Source: Homarus americanus (Eukaryota > Arthropoda > Malacostraca > Decapoda > Nephropidae). Taken from it: a DNA stretch of 64,000 nucleotides. The notes beneath the pieces were generated by a model. That model had not been told where the DNA came from and searched no databases. It saw only the letters and a program-made list of their open reading frames with translations. The position numbers were made by a program, and so were the translations under genes. This document shows, piece after piece, positions 32,519 through 44,375 of this stretch. Every line of letters begins with the position of its first letter. Within the stretch, counting starts at the first letter, position 1. The stretch is from positions 4,372,263 to 4,436,262 of the forward strand of contig NW_024744357.1 in assembly GCF_018991925.1 (NCBI RefSeq), written 5' to 3'.

Positions 32519-32779
32519 CTTCTCCTGTAGATTCACACTTGTGTCCAGAAGTTTACAGAATCGTTCACAAAAGTCTGTCTTAGATCACTTCACTTCACTA
32601 ATCTGACTAATAAATTTACATCAAGTACTTGGGAGTTTACAAGTGATAAGCAATGCATCTAGTCGTCAAGTAGCAGTCATTAATTAAATAAGTAATGAGC
32701 TTCAGAGGTGATATTTTGAGACATCTCTGGTCGACCCACTGTCGCCAGACCCGTGTATGTGACTAGGCCAACTTTCCAA

Positions 32780-32882
32780 AACACGGGTCCAGCCACCAAA
32801 ACACGGGTCCAGCCACCAAAACACGGGTCCAGCCACCAAAACACGGGTCCAGCCACCAAAACACGGGTCCTGCCACCAAAAT
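32780..32882. repeat. 20-bp minisatellite
   Basis: Five units of ACACGGGTCCAGCCACCAAA, nearly perfect. Minus-strand open frames crossing it (VFWWLDPCFGG) are artefacts. Confidence 0.95.
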
Positions 32883-33071
32883 AATGAAGGCAGGTTGTGT
32901 TGAGGAGTCGTGACACAAGTTACAAGGGGATACTGCTGGCAGGAGGTTGAGAACAAAAACACAACGTGACGTGAGGTAAAGCTGCCAGTGTGTGTGTGAG
33001 CAAGTCCTTCTCTCTCCTCGACCATGAGATGTATAGGGAACACCTGACTCGCTACCTGGTGATAATAATAG

Positions 33072-33532
33072 ACTCACACGTCAACATGCAGCCTCATACG
33101 TCAACATACAGCCTCATACGTCAACATACAGCCTCACACGTCCACACACCCTCACACGTCCACACACCCTCACACGTCCACACACCCTCACACGTCCACA
33201 CAGCCTCACACGTCCACACACCCTCACACGTCCACACCCTCTACACGTCCACACACCCCGTCCACAGTCCCCACACGTCCACAGCCCTCACACGTCCACA
33301 CACCCTCACACGTCCACACACCCCTCACACGTCAACACACCCTCACACGTCCACACACCCTCACACGTCCACACACGTCCACACACGTCCACACACACCA
33401 CACGTCCTCCACACCCTCCACACACCCTGTCCACACGTCCACACACCCTCACACGTCCACACACCCTCGCACGTCAACACACCCTCACACGTCCACACAC
33501 CCTCACACGTCCACACACCCTCACACGTCAAC
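33072..33532. repeat. 17-bp minisatellite
   Basis: About 26 units of CCTCACACGTCCACACA; the first units read TACGTCAACATACAGCC, and the middle is shortened to ACACGTCC. The 209-codon forward frame over it (HTPSHVHT) is repeat-driven. Confidence 0.95.
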
Positions 33533-34163
33533 ATTTCCTACCACATATTCAAGGATCAGACACACCCTGCTAAGCTTCATCGTCGTACCAGAGAACCACG
33601 AGTGGGCTTCCCTGATTAACTAATATTAACGTCAATTCTCTCTCAGTATATTAATAAATTATATTTAGTCTTAAAACGTCACTATTTAGGGTACTTGTTA
33701 TTCAGAGTAAATATGGTGATTTTATACCTTGGTGATGCAGGCAAAGTGTGATTCATTTTTCACCTGTAATAAAAGATTCTCTCACCGTTGACGATAACAT
33801 TGACTGTTTGAATTTACTTTAGGGGAATAAATTCTTTCTCTAATATTATTCCAGGATTGAAATATACTTTTTACTTTTTTTTTTAAGAGTATCGCCAGTG
33901 TTTTCACAACATATTCCGCCATAACTAAGGTATTACTCATGATGCTGTTGCAGTTATTATATTATATTCTGAGAACTGTGGATTCCAAAACAGGAAACAA
34001 TTGTCAGGGAATAAATCACCTCCATGTTTTAAGACGGATTAAGAGTGAACAAGGATGAACTGCACACCAGCGTCATGCTTAACCTCCTCTTCATTATTAT
34101 CAAAGACTTAGAACTTCAGTCATACTTTTAAGGACAATATTGTTCCTATGAAGTGTGAGACAA
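33533..34163. other. AT-rich unique sequence
   Basis: No gene or repeat recognised. Confidence 0.4.
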
Positions 34164-34293
34164 TACAGTGAAACCTCTATTTACCGGACTATATGGAGAT
34201 GAAAGTCCGTTATATCAAGGGTCCGTTAGATGTAAAACTCCCATCTACTGGATTATATATAGAGAGAAGTCCGTTATATAGAGGTTTACCGTA
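34164..34293. mobile_element. Tigger/pogo-like MITE, copy 1
   Basis: A 130-bp element with TA at both ends. It starts TACAGTGAAACCTCTATTTA and ends ATAGAGGTTTACCGTA, whose reverse complement is TACGGTAAACCTCTAT. Internal AGTCCGTTATAT blocks repeat the arms. CAGT-AACCTC termini with a TA target duplication fit the pogo/Tigger branch of Tc1/mariner. Non-coding. Confidence 0.8.
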
Positions 34294-35214
34294 CCTTAGT
34301 TATTGATTGTTAACCACTGATATTTGAGGACGAATTGAGAGCTAAGACCAACATAATATAAACCGGATATAATTTTCTATTTATACTCGACATAATAACT
34401 CAATAGTACTGAAATACATGAAAAATAAGATATTACAGGTATAAAGGAGTGAACACAGGGGTAGATCAGAGCTGGTACCTGACCTTGTGACAGCCTTGCA
34501 GAACAGACTACAGGGCGGTTGGACTGACTAGTGAATGATTATTTTTGCTGACAATATGTATTACGCATAATTTATGGAATCATTGTTTTTATTTTTTTAA
34601 CTGTAAATTGATCTACCAAGATTTTGAATGTACTGTATATAATATTAAACAGACCATATATGGTTACCTATAGAAGTATAACTAATAATAAACTATTGTC
34701 TGCTACTTTTATCTTATTTCTCCATCAAACGCTAATCAATCAGTGTTGTGATCTACTTGTGCCGCTCGTAAGTCAGTCATACTCCCATCATGCCATCCAA
34801 GGTTACAGGCAGTAGACCCTATGGATGGACAGCGGAACCGTCGTCCAGTAAGGGTGGGCGGACTTTACACCATTCACCTTGAGTGCAGCGAGAACTTTCG
34901 TCCGGGACTGTATGTGTATATATGTGTATGTGTGTTTGATTATGTATATATGTGTGTGTATATGATGTTACAGTATATGTATAAATTAATGCATATATCG
35001 TAATATCCCTTCAACAGCGTGGAATACACCCAGAGTTCACAGCACAGGAGAACCTCACAGTACCCAGAGGAACTGACTCACTCGATTATGAATGAAATAT
35101 TAATGTGTTCTGTCAGGTAATGTGGAGCTCTCAGGGTCGACCCACACTAAGTGTAGTTATGTTACTGTGTAGGTACGAGTGTGTACGTTAATTAGGTACA
35201 GTTGATGATAGATG

Positions 35215-35216
<2 letters not shown>
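34294..35216. other. Unique sequence
   Basis: AT-rich, with TATGTGTATGTGTG-like words at 34910-34960. Open frames at 34624-34815 and 34821-35003 have no domains. Confidence 0.4.
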
Positions 35217-35248
<32 letters not shown>

Positions 35249-35252
35249 ACAG
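35216..35252. repeat. CA microsatellite
   Basis: (CA)n with two CG interruptions. Confidence 0.9.
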
Positions 35253-35352
35253 TGACTGGTAACCGTGTGATTTAGTATATTTGTGGCCTTTTGAAAATTT
35301 AGAAATGTTTGTTTATAGTGACGATCAATAGATACCATACCAAATATATACC

Positions 35353-35397
35353 AACCTAACCTAACCTAACCTAACCTAACCTAACCTAACCTAACTA
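35353..35397. repeat. CCTAA interstitial telomere-like tract
   Basis: About eight perfect AACCT pentamers, preceded by ATATACCAACCTAACC. The CCTAA-strand orientation is the opposite of the tract at 40750. Confidence 0.95.
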
Positions 35398-35426
35398 AAT
35401 CATTGTATATTAACCTCCTTTGTACT

Positions 35427-35557
35427 TACAGTGAAACCTCTATTTAAAGGACTATAGGGAGAGGAAAGTCCATTATATCAAGGGTCCGTTAAATATGATA
35501 CTCCCATTTAACGGATTATATGGAGATGGAAGTCCGTTATAAGGAGCTTTTACTGTA
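35427..35557. mobile_element. Tigger/pogo-like MITE, copy 2
   Basis: A 131-bp relative of 34164-34293. It starts TACAGTGAAACCTCTATTTA and ends AGCTTTTACTGTA. Internal words shared with copy 1 include TATATCAAGGGTCCGTTA and ACTCCCAT. It lies in the same orientation 1.26 kb away, with TA at both ends. Confidence 0.8.
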
Positions 35558-35596
35558 TTAAGTCGTACATACTTCAGGGGGGAACTCCACTGATAA

Positions 35597-35736
35597 GGAG
35601 GGTTGGTGAGGAGGAGGAGGAGGAGGAGGAGGAGGACGACCCGACCAGACTAGACCAGACCAGAGGAGGAAGAAGAAGGGGCGATGACGAAGGAGAAAGA
35701 GGAGAAGAAGGTCCAGAGGAGGAAGAATAGGAACAT
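35597..35736. repeat. GGA-rich purine tract (left of LINE)
   Basis: GAGGAGGAGGAGG, a brief ACCAGACTAGACCAGACCAG block, then GAAGAAGGGGCGATGACGAA and more GAGGAAGAA. It resembles the tract on the far side of the LINE. Confidence 0.85.
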
Positions 35737-37560
35737 AACATAAGAACATAAGAATGGAGGAAACTGCAGCGGGCCTATTGACCCATACTGGGCAGTCCCG
35801 TTTACACCCAACCTCTATTGCTCATATATCCATCCAACCTGTGTTTGAAGCTATTCAGCGTATTCGAGTTAATGATGATATTTGGTAACTTGTTCCATTC
35901 ATCCACTACTCTATTTCCAAACCAATGTTTACCTATTTCACGCCTAAATTTATTTTTTTCTAATTTAAAACCGTTGCTACGAGTTCGCTCCTGGTTGGAT
36001 AGTTTGAGTACCTTTGTAATGTCCCCTTTGTTTAGCCCTGACTTCCATTTATACACCTCTATCAGGTCGCCCCTCGCTCTACGTCTCTCGAGGGAGTGCA
36101 AATTAAGATGCTTTAACCTGTCTCTGTACTCAAGGTTCCTAATGCCCGGGATTAGTCTTGTCATTCTCTTCTGAATTTTTTTCTAGGGATTCTATATCCA
36201 TTCTGCAATACGGTGACCTGAACTGCTTAATCCAAGTGAGGTCTCACAAGTGCAAGATATAGTTTTAGGATTACCTCGCTTGTCTTGTAACTAACACTCC
36301 TTTGTATGAACCCAAGTACTTTATAAGCCTTTTTTCGAGTAAATACACATTGTTGTCTTGGTTTAACATTCCTACTTATCATTACTCCTAAGATCTTTCT
36401 CACAGTCTGATTTCTCTATAACAACGTTGTTCATCTGATATCTGGTTTCTCTGTTTACATCTCCTAGAGTCTATAGACTAAGTACTTTACATTTATCCAC
36501 ATTAAATTTCATCTTCCATTTTTCAGACCATGCGAAATTTTTCTTAGATCTCCCTGTAGTTTTGCAGAGTCCTCGTCAGATTTAATTACACGTCCCATTT
36601 TCGTGTCATCAGCAAATTTACTTTTGTTGCTGTCTACGCCTATATCTATGTCGTTTATGTATAAAATGAATAGTAATGGTCCAAATACTGATCCTTGGGG
36701 TACTCCGCTAGTGATGTTACCCCAGTTCGATTTAGTGCCGTCAATGCTTACTCGCCGCTTCCTGTCCTGTAACCACGCCCTAATTCATTTTAGAATATCT
36801 CCTTTAATGCCATGAGACCCACTTTTCGCAATAGTCTTTCGTGGGGGGACTCTGTCGAAGGCTTTGCTAAAGTCGAGGTATACCACATAATAATGGTGTC
36901 CGTCATCCATTGATTCGTGAACAGTTGAAAAGAATGTCAATAGATTTGTCAGGCATGAACACCCGCTTGTGAAGCCATTTTGGGAATCATTGATCAACTT
37001 GTGCTTCTCCAGGTGATTTCGAATAGTTTGAAATTATTGTTTCCAGCAATTAGCCTACAATTGATGTTAAACTGATTGGACGGTAGTTAGAGGATAGTGA
37101 TCTATCTCCCTTCATGAAAACCGGTATCACATTCGCTATCCTCCAGGATTCTGGTACTACACCCGTTTTTAATGACATGTTAAACAAATTTGCTACGGGC
37201 ATACAAAGCTCTTCCTTACATTCCTTTAATACTCTGTTAAATATCTCATCGGGACCTGGCGACTTATTCGGCTTTAGCTTGTCTGTTTGCTTACTAACAT
37301 CGTTACTAGTCACTACTATCTCGTTTAATCTAGTATCTTCACTGTCTTTGTATATAGTCGGTGCCTCGGGTATCATGTTTAAATTTTCGGTGGTAAAAAC
37401 TGTTAAAAAATATCTGTTTAGATTATTATTGCTCATGTATCCGTCGTTATCAGTTAGCTCGCTGGTATCTGCCTGTATTAGTCCAATCTTGTCTCGTGTT
37501 GAAGTTTGATACATTTGGAAGAATTTCTTGGGGTTTAATTTCGTCTCCCTTGCTACCTTC
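35737..37560 (-). mobile_element. CR1-like LINE, 5'-truncated and frameshifted
   Basis: The minus strand from 37560 down shows the RT in order: YRPISLTS (about 37060-37085), LDFSKAFDRVP (about 36850-36880), GVPQGS (about 36690-36712) and FADDT (about 36600-36617). The C-terminal piece (36164-35802) contains RVVDEWNKLPN and a closing SFKHRLDGYM. These are reverse transcriptase blocks of CR1-like LINEs. The coding is split over at least three frames with stops between about 36170 and 36600, so it is inactive. The endonuclease half is absent. The 3' end, next to 35737, reads on the plus strand GAACATAAGAACATAAGAAT, an ATAAGAAC-type tail also seen at 63065. GGA-rich tracts lie on both sides. Confidence 0.85.
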
Positions 37561-37718
37561 AGGAGGAGGAGTGGGAAAAAGGAGGAACAGGAGTAAGAGA
37601 ATCAGAAGAAGGAAGAGGAGGAGAAGAAGGAGGAGTGGAAGGAGGATGAGGAGGAGTAAAAGTAAGAGAAGTAGTCGTAGTAGTAGTAGTAGTAAGAGAA
37701 GGAGGAGAACATTGCCGC
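37561..37718. repeat. GGA/GAA purine tract (right of LINE)
   Basis: AGGAGGAGGAG, AAGAAGGAGG and AGTAGTAGTAGTAGT blocks. The R-rich forward and L-rich reverse open frames are compositional. It pairs with 35597-35736 as the probable interrupted target. Confidence 0.88.
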
Positions 37719-37879
37719 CGCCCCACAATTTATGATAACGCGGGGATTAACGCCATGAAAACAAAATTGGTTCCTCAAGGTGAAGTTATGTGACAGATTC
37801 AACTTCAGGCCTGATTTACTGCGTCAAGAGGTGCTGTGTGTAGAGCTCTCACCCACAGAGGCCACCAACACTCCCTGCT

Positions 37880-37916
37880 CTGTGTTGTGTTGTGTTGTGT
37901 TGTGTTGTGTTGTGCT
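37880..37916. repeat. GTGTT pentanucleotide repeat
   Basis: About seven GTGTT units. Confidence 0.95.
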
Positions 37917-38035
37917 GTTTTTACTGTTAGTCGTCTATTTGGCCTCAACACTTTCTCTGTAGTCATTTCGTCCTACTGCGGTTCCTGTATTCTGCTATCT
38001 ACATAAAGTGATGTCTTCCTTCATAGTATATAACG

Positions 38036-38215
38036 GGTGCGGTGGCCGGGTAGATAGAGCCCTCGTCTCTCATCCCACGGGTCGCTGGTTCGCTCCGGGG
38101 TACCCCTAGACGACGCCAGATATGAATGAGAACATACCAGACTCCTTGTGTACAGAAGGTTTAGTCACAGTGTGCTATATCCGCACCGCCTTCAACGGGT
38201 CCTCACGCCTAGGAG
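38036..38215 (+). mobile_element. Probable tRNA-derived SINE
   Basis: GGTGGCCGGGTAGATAGAGC fits a box A/D-arm and CGCTGGTTCGCTCCGGG fits a T-arm/box B at tRNA spacing (about 45 bp). The acceptor stem is not paired, so it is not a tRNA gene. The unrelated tail (ATGAATGAGAACATACCAG, TATCCGCACCGCC) would be the SINE body. The 3' end is uncertain. Confidence 0.5.
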
Positions 38216-39274
38216 ATTCAATTTGATTTCCCTATTTAGTACAAGATTTAACCCATTTTGTATATTAGTTATAAAAGATAACACAACGTTTTAGTACCTG
38301 ACGTGTTATTATTAGTAGAGTTATGTTGTGTATGTAAGAAGATAACAGTAATACAAACGTTTGGTATTGTGTATAACCATCAACTGCGTTATTGTGTTTC
38401 TCCATTGATACCTGATGATCATGTCCAGCCAGACAACACAACCATAACACTGGTCTCTTAGTCTGGTATAGCGAGGATTTACTTGTGAATATATTACCAC
38501 AGTTATTTCCCCATTGGCAATCCACCAGCTTTGTCCTGAGGCTGTCCCTACCTGATGACGTGATACAACTTCAGCTTAATTCTACTTGAACAACTTCAGC
38601 TTAATTCTACTTGAACAACGGGTGTTATTGTGAGTCCTCTCGATGTTCTGGTACCATTTTACTTGGCTGTTCCTTCAGTGAGAACAACAGATGAACAGGT
38701 GTTATTGTTCTTGCATTGTTCACTCATCCTTCTCATGATCCCTCATATAGTTTCCTCCATTTAAAATAACACCTGTTCTTTTCACCTGTTATATGAAGAA
38801 AACTTACCTGTGTGTTTTTAAGCCCGTATATAATGGATTTAAATACGTTCTCTCTCTCTCTTATTTTATGGGAAACAATTAGTGTTTTTTTTATTTTGGT
38901 TTATTTCATTATTCCTCATTCTCCCCCTTTATTGTTAATTATTGCTATCTCTCTCTCTCTCTCTTTCTGTGTTACTGTTCATATCCTTACCTGAAACCTG
39001 AATTTGTTTTTACTTTAACCATTATCACCACAAATATGACCATGCAACTACCACCATTACTACCATAACCACTATACCACAAACACTACCAGCATTGCCA
39101 TCACCACCCTAAACTATAACCACCATCATCACTACTACCAGCCACATGGTCCTCCACACCACAGCCTCCACCACCAGTATCACTCTCAGCCACGGAAGAT
39201 AACATACACTATTCGTAGCCCTGAAGATACCAGTCGGCAGTACCTTAGTCAACCTGTTTCTCTCTGTCATACAT

Positions 39275-39284
<10 letters not shown>
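38216..39284. other. Unique sequence
   Basis: Includes a 25-bp direct repeat pair at 38571-38620 (CAACTTCAGCTTAATTCTAC) and TC runs at 38850 and 38950. No gene recognised. Confidence 0.4.

Positions 39285-39315
<31 letters not shown>
39285..39315. repeat. CA microsatellite
   Basis: (CA)n after CACCCACC. Confidence 0.9.
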
Positions 39316-39317
<2 letters not shown>

Positions 39318-40749
39318 TTAGACAATGGAGTCACCTGCTACCGCTTATTCACCTGAGTAAATTATCCAGGTATACAACTTTACAAATTAGCTTGCCACAT
39401 GTGACAGAGTTCATTATGTTAATCGCTCGCAAGAAAATGACTTACAAATGTAGCGGTGGTGATAGTCTTTTGGCGAGACATATTTTACAAGCTGGTGTGT
39501 GTGTGTTGTGTGTGGCGGGAATTAAGTAGGAGTTTATTTGTTTTTACCTCGGCGGCTGAAACAGAGACACGAGAGAAATGAAAGATAACGAATTAGATTA
39601 GAAGTATAAGTTGTAAAGGTTCATTTAATATCTCACCAACAGAAACGGATAAATGTTAAGTCATTACCTGAAACAAAATCATGTCATTGATGCTGTATCT
39701 TACATCAAGCAGCAGCCAGTATCGTTAAGCTTCGAGGGAGTGAATTAGAAGTCGGCAACGATCAGTGGTCACCCAATAATGTTTTCACTCGAGTAAATAG
39801 TTTGTGTGAGTGTTTGAGTGCCTCGTGTTTGAGTGCCTCGGCTCTCGCTGCTTCACTAAACTTCTAAGTAATTACCAGAAAAACCAGAATCATTTATATT
39901 CTGAAAGTTGAAAAGGACTTGGCCAAAAGTCATTATTTTCTGGTGCACACAGCCACTGTTTTTACCTGTGGTTATTTACGGTCGTAATTTACCAAGCTGA
40001 TTCATCGTCGTCTGCTGTAACCTACGGACGTGTTCGGGTGTACGGCTGTGTACTCGCTTCTGTGAGCTACGGTAGACAGTACGCTGTGTCCGCGCTGCCC
40101 CCAATAGACTGCCAGGGCCACAAGACACACTTTAGCTTTTTCTCTCTCTGGTAAAATGGGAAGCGAAGGCTGAATGAATACAGTACTCGTCTCATGTAAA
40201 TATCACGGATTTTAACCCAGAAACAGCACTCATTCCAGACGGCCAGTCCTGTTGCGAAAGTTAACTCCTAAGTTTGACATGTCATTAATATATCGCTTTA
40301 ACTATTCCAAGAGAAGGAGGTTCATGTCTCACTGCCATCTACGTCAGTCTTGGAGGCGATAATTGTGCCTACGTCTACACTGTCAACGTCTGCCTTCACT
40401 TACACCTCGAGCTAAGTTTGGAATAGTGTAAAATTAATAATACCTTACAAACTTACTTTTTATCAACATCATCTACTCAACTTGACTACAAAATTAATTC
40501 ACCAAGAGTTAATGTAATTCATAGAAATTATCCTAAAAACCAAAATTCATCTAAGGTAATTTTATCATCCATACAACAAACAGGTTATTAACTTCCTTAT
40601 ACAATATTTATGATAAAAATTCTTGATTAATAACACAAATTGACCTTAATGTTGATATGATATTAATGTATTTATCTGGGATCACTTGAAGATTAACCTC
40701 CAACCTTATTTTATATAATATTTAAACACCTCAATTCTGCCTGGGGTTA
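39316..40749. other. Unique sequence, no long open frame
   Basis: 1.4 kb with no notable open frame and no repeats, apart from a doubled GAGTGCCTCG at about 39815-39840. It could be intronic or intergenic. Confidence 0.4.
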
Positions 40750-40798
40750 TAGGTTAGGTTAGGTTAGGTTAGGTTAGGTTAGGTTAGGTTAGGTTAGT
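40750..40798. repeat. TTAGG interstitial telomere-like tract
   Basis: About nine perfect TTAGG pentamers in the G-strand orientation. Confidence 0.96.
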
Positions 40799-40861
40799 TA
40801 CCTGAAGCACCACAGCACAGGTAAACCCCGTTGACTTAAATTATGGCAGCATTACGTACTG

Positions 40862-40912
40862 TCGGGTAGGGGGGGTGGGAAAAGGGGGGAGTGATAGGGG
40901 TGGGAGAGGTAG
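40862..40912 (+). other. G-quadruplex-capable G-rich patch
   Basis: GGGTAGGGGGGGTGGG followed by AAAAGGGGGG and later AGGGGTGGGAG gives at least four runs of three or more G with loops of 1-4 bases, 65 bp after the TTAGG tract. Confidence 0.6.
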
Positions 40913-40944
40913 AATGAGAAACCTGTGAGAAACGACTTTAATTT

Positions 40945-41062
40945 TCCCCCTTTATGACTTTGTAAATTCCCCCTTCCTATCCCCCCCCCTCTCCTCCTTC
41001 CTCCCTATCTCCCCCTCTCTCCCCCTTCCTTCATCTCTCCCCCTCTCCTCCCCTCCCCCACA
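40945..41062. repeat. Polypyrimidine tract
   Basis: CCCCCTTTATG then CCCCCCCCTCTCCTCCTTCC and CTCTCTCCCCCTTCC-type sequence, nearly pure C/T over about 75 bp. Confidence 0.85.
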
Positions 41063-41189
41063 GTAGAGGTAATGAAACCTGAGAAAGTTATCCCTCAACT
41101 CTTCTAATAACTGAAGTGGAAATATATAGATAGAATATATAGGTCATAACAGGTGTTGAAGTAGAGGTTCGAACACAGTATTGGGTGTG

Positions 41190-41221
<32 letters not shown>

Positions 41222-41284
41222 GCTTCCTCAAATAGATCTCTGTCTACTTTCGATGACCAGACCTTGATAGTCAATTATTGTTTA

Positions 41285-41316
<32 letters not shown>

Positions 41317-41330
41317 GGCTGTCTGTGTTA
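41190..41330. repeat. GACA and TCTG microsatellites in inverted orientation
   Basis: (GACA)7-8 at 41191-41221 and (TCTG)10 at 41287-41328, separated by 65 bp. They are reverse complements of each other, so single strands could fold into a long hairpin. Confidence 0.9.
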
Positions 41331-41585
41331 GTTCCCTGAGATAATGCTTTCAAGAATGCAGATGTGATTTTACTCGTCCATCCGACACTCACTCAGTCAC
41401 TCACTTACCGTTACTCACTCACTCATTCTATCACTCACTCATTCTATCACTCACTCAGTCATCCATTTTTCCTCACTTCCCCCTTCCTTTATTTACCTCT
41501 CCCTCCTTCCTCCCTCTCCTCTGTTCGTGTCTATGTTGTTGAACATGCTCTCTCATCCACCCTATCCATACCCTTGTGGCTGCTA

Positions 41586-41608
41586 CACACACACACACTC
41601 ACACACAT

Positions 41609-41693
<85 letters not shown>
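41586..41693. repeat. CA and TC compound microsatellite
   Basis: CACACACACACTC and CATACATACACATACACA blocks, (CA)n to 41642, then (TC)24. The H/T/L/S-rich open frames across it are artefacts. Confidence 0.93.
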
Positions 41694-41695
<2 letters not shown>

Positions 41696-41831
41696 CGTCT
41701 CTCCTTCTTTGTTCCTTCCATTTGCTCATCTCCTTTCATTAGTTTTTATGTCTCTTCCCCTAAATATCACTGGAATTACTCATGTTCTCCACCCATCCTC
41801 TTCCCCTCACCCCACCTATGCCCTCACCCCT

Positions 41832-41850
41832 CCCCCCCCCCCCCCCCCCC
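41832..41850. repeat. Poly(C)19
   Basis: Nineteen consecutive C within a C-rich stretch. Homopolymer length may be imprecise. Confidence 0.85.
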
Positions 41851-41980
41851 ACACCCTGTAATATATCACGGTCTCTGTGGCCTTCATCTGCACTCTTCTG
41901 CTGTGGGCGTCCCACAAGCTAAGGAATACCTATTTTCTACAATGTACCTCTTATTTAATGTCATGGGATGTGCTGTACCT

Positions 41981-42041
<61 letters not shown>
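41981..42041. repeat. GT microsatellite
   Basis: (GT)n of about 60 bp. Confidence 0.95.
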
Positions 42042-42042
<1 letters not shown>

Positions 42043-42420
42043 AATAACATGAGGAATAGTAAATAGATAAACCAAATTGTATGCTATTCCAACTATTTCA
42101 TTCAAATCACAAAATTATCAGTAGATTTGGTCATTGCATTAAACTCCTTGCTGGGGGATACCACTCACATAAAACACATCTATCAGTCAGGTCAAGAAAG
42201 AAAGAAACCTCTCCTTGGGCTGAATGAGAGCAGTATCTACCGGGGTGTCGTAGTGGAGGTACCGAACCCTTGCCAAGCCTCACCTGGTTGTTCATCGTCA
42301 AAGTGAGTTACAACAATGGTGTGTGTTGGTCGGTGAAGGTCAGCGTTTAGACGGCTTCGGCTTTCCTTTGTGAGAGAATTAGACCAATGGGGTTATTAGT
42401 CCTCGATCCGATATTGATTT
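42042..42420. other. Unique sequence
   Basis: No gene or repeat recognised. Confidence 0.4.
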
Positions 42421-42434
42421 ACTGTCTGCCTGCC

Positions 42435-42475
<41 letters not shown>

Positions 42476-42477
42476 GC
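42421..42477. repeat. TCTG microsatellite
   Basis: CTGCCTGCCTG then (TCTG)11. Confidence 0.95.
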
Positions 42478-42980
42478 ACATCTCTTTTCACTCATTACAT
42501 AAGATAGGATGAACGTCAAAGTGGAGGCTCACCTAGGAAAAAAAAAACCATAAGCCAAAGAATCTCTTGGCGTGTACAATAATACTCTATCACTATTAAT
42601 ATTTACGTAGCTTAACACTATCTCATTATTTCAATCCTAATAAGTAATTTTAACTGTACTAGTTCTACTTAAACGAAAATATAATAATCAAATCCCAATC
42701 AAAATTAAAGATTAGTCTGAAAATCCTAATTAATCCCTGTAATAAAAAATATTAAATAATACCTTCAAAGTATTATCTACACGTCTACTAGAAATCCCAG
42801 AAAAAAAAATACTTAAAATTTGGGGGATAATTTTTTTTTTTTTACGGATTTGCTAACTTTTTCTTTTTTTCTTCTTTCTCCTTCCCTTCGTTATTCCCCT
42901 TCACTTATTTGCATTCCCATCTCCCTACCCCTAGTCTCTCTCGGTTAGTAATCACTCTAATGGTCTCGCATCCCTTCCTG
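42478..42980. other. AT-rich unique sequence
   Basis: A-rich and T-rich homopolymer-like runs (for example a T14 run near 42830). No gene. Confidence 0.4.
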
Positions 42981-42983
42981 GCT

Positions 42984-43068
42984 GATGTGGTGGTTAAAGG
43001 TACAGACGTGGTGGTTAAAGGTACGGACGTGGTGGTTAAAGGTACGGACGTGGTGGTTAAAATTAACG
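42984..43068. repeat. 21-bp minisatellite
   Basis: Four units of GTGGTGGTTAAAGGTACGGA plus C. The first reads ACAGAC for ACGGAC. Confidence 0.94.
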
Positions 43069-43101
43069 AAGTGGTGTTATTGGTTAAAAGGTACGTTGGA
43101 T

Positions 43102-43102
43102 G

Positions 43103-43169
<67 letters not shown>

Positions 43170-43170
43170 T
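43102..43170. repeat. TC microsatellite
   Basis: (TC)n with one CC interruption, about 68 bp. Confidence 0.95.
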
Positions 43171-43192
43171 ACCCCGGTTACTGTTGGGAACC

Positions 43193-43512
43193 TCAACCAC
43201 CACCGTCTCTGCTAACGCCACTGCCACCACCACTGCCATCATCACTACCATCATCCACTACCACCACCATCACCACTATCACCATCACCGCCAGCACCAT
43301 CACCGCCAGCACCACCACCACCATCACCGCCACCACCACCACCACCACCACCACCACCACCTCCACCACCACTACCTCCACCACCACCACCCTCACCACC
43401 TACCCACCACCACCTCTACCTCTACCACCACCACCACCACCACCACCACCACCACCACCACCACCTCCACCACCCACTACCTCCACACACACACCACCAC
43501 CACCACCACACC
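43193..43512. repeat. CAC/CAT trinucleotide-rich region
   Basis: 320 bp of CACCAT, CACCGC and (CAC)n, including runs of more than ten CAC. H/T/P-rich forward frames and the V-rich reverse frame are artefacts of codon periodicity. Confidence 0.94.
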
Positions 43513-43845
43513 CTTCCCCTACGATTCGCTCTCATTAATCTCATCTCACCTGTCTGCTGCTGTCGCCTCTCCCCCTCACCATCAATCATCATCAACCTCC
43601 TCCTCCTCCTTCTTGGTTTTCCCCTCTTCTCCTCTTCTTTCTCATTCTTTTTGGTCTTCTCTTCTTCTCCTCTTTTATCTCCTCCTCCTCCTTAACCCTA
43701 CCTTTCTCGTCCCTTGATCAACCTTATTCAAGATCGCCCTTTGAAGGAGAGAGAGAGAGAGAGAGAGAGTTTAATTAGTATGAAGGAGTCTGTAATTAGT
43801 TATCTAAGAGTGAGGGAGATCGATTCACAATCATATTTCCCATAT
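43513..43845. other. Pyrimidine-rich unique sequence with a GA run
   Basis: CTCCTCCTCC-rich text at 43570-43690 and (GA)n at 43747-43769. No gene. Confidence 0.6.
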
Positions 43846-43847
43846 AC

Positions 43848-43922
43848 CAACCTAACCTAACCTAACCTTAACCTAACCTAACCTAACCTTAACCTAACCT
43901 TAACCTTAACCTAACCTAAACA
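43848..43922. repeat. CCTAA interstitial telomere-like tract (variant-rich)
   Basis: AACCT pentamers mixed with AACCTT hexamers, about 14 units, preceded by ATATACCAACC as at 35344. Confidence 0.93.
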
Positions 43923-44375
43923 CTCGACAGAATATCTCACATATATTCAGATCAACAGAGAGGTGTTATACTTAACCTCTAATTCATGTACAACTGACGA
44001 AGGCTTGACTCATAAATGGTCTCCTGCCATAGAGATCCTCATTGAGTTTTTTAGTTGACCCATCACAACTGTAGTTTGGGTTCGTGTTATATTAAAAAAA
44101 AAAAAGGAGAGAGAGAGAGAATTGGTGTGAAAATGGGGGAGGAGAGGTAGGAAGAAGAGGGGAAGGAAGAAAATGAGGAAGAAATAGGAGGACAAAGAAG
44201 ACGACGAGGAGGAAGACGAGTGAAGAGGAGGAGGAGGAGGAGGAGGGGTGAATTGTGTATTACATGCGTGAATGATGAAAATCTTTAGGCTGAAGAGTGA
44301 GTATAATGCAACTGAAGCCTAACTGAGGTAATTGACACCTGGAGAAAATCGAAAGTTTGGAGATGAAGTCAGTGA
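43923..44375. other. Unique sequence with purine tract
   Basis: An A13 run with GAGAGAGAGAGA at 44093-44121, then GGAAGAAG and GAGGAGGAGG at 44140-44245. No gene. Confidence 0.5.
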
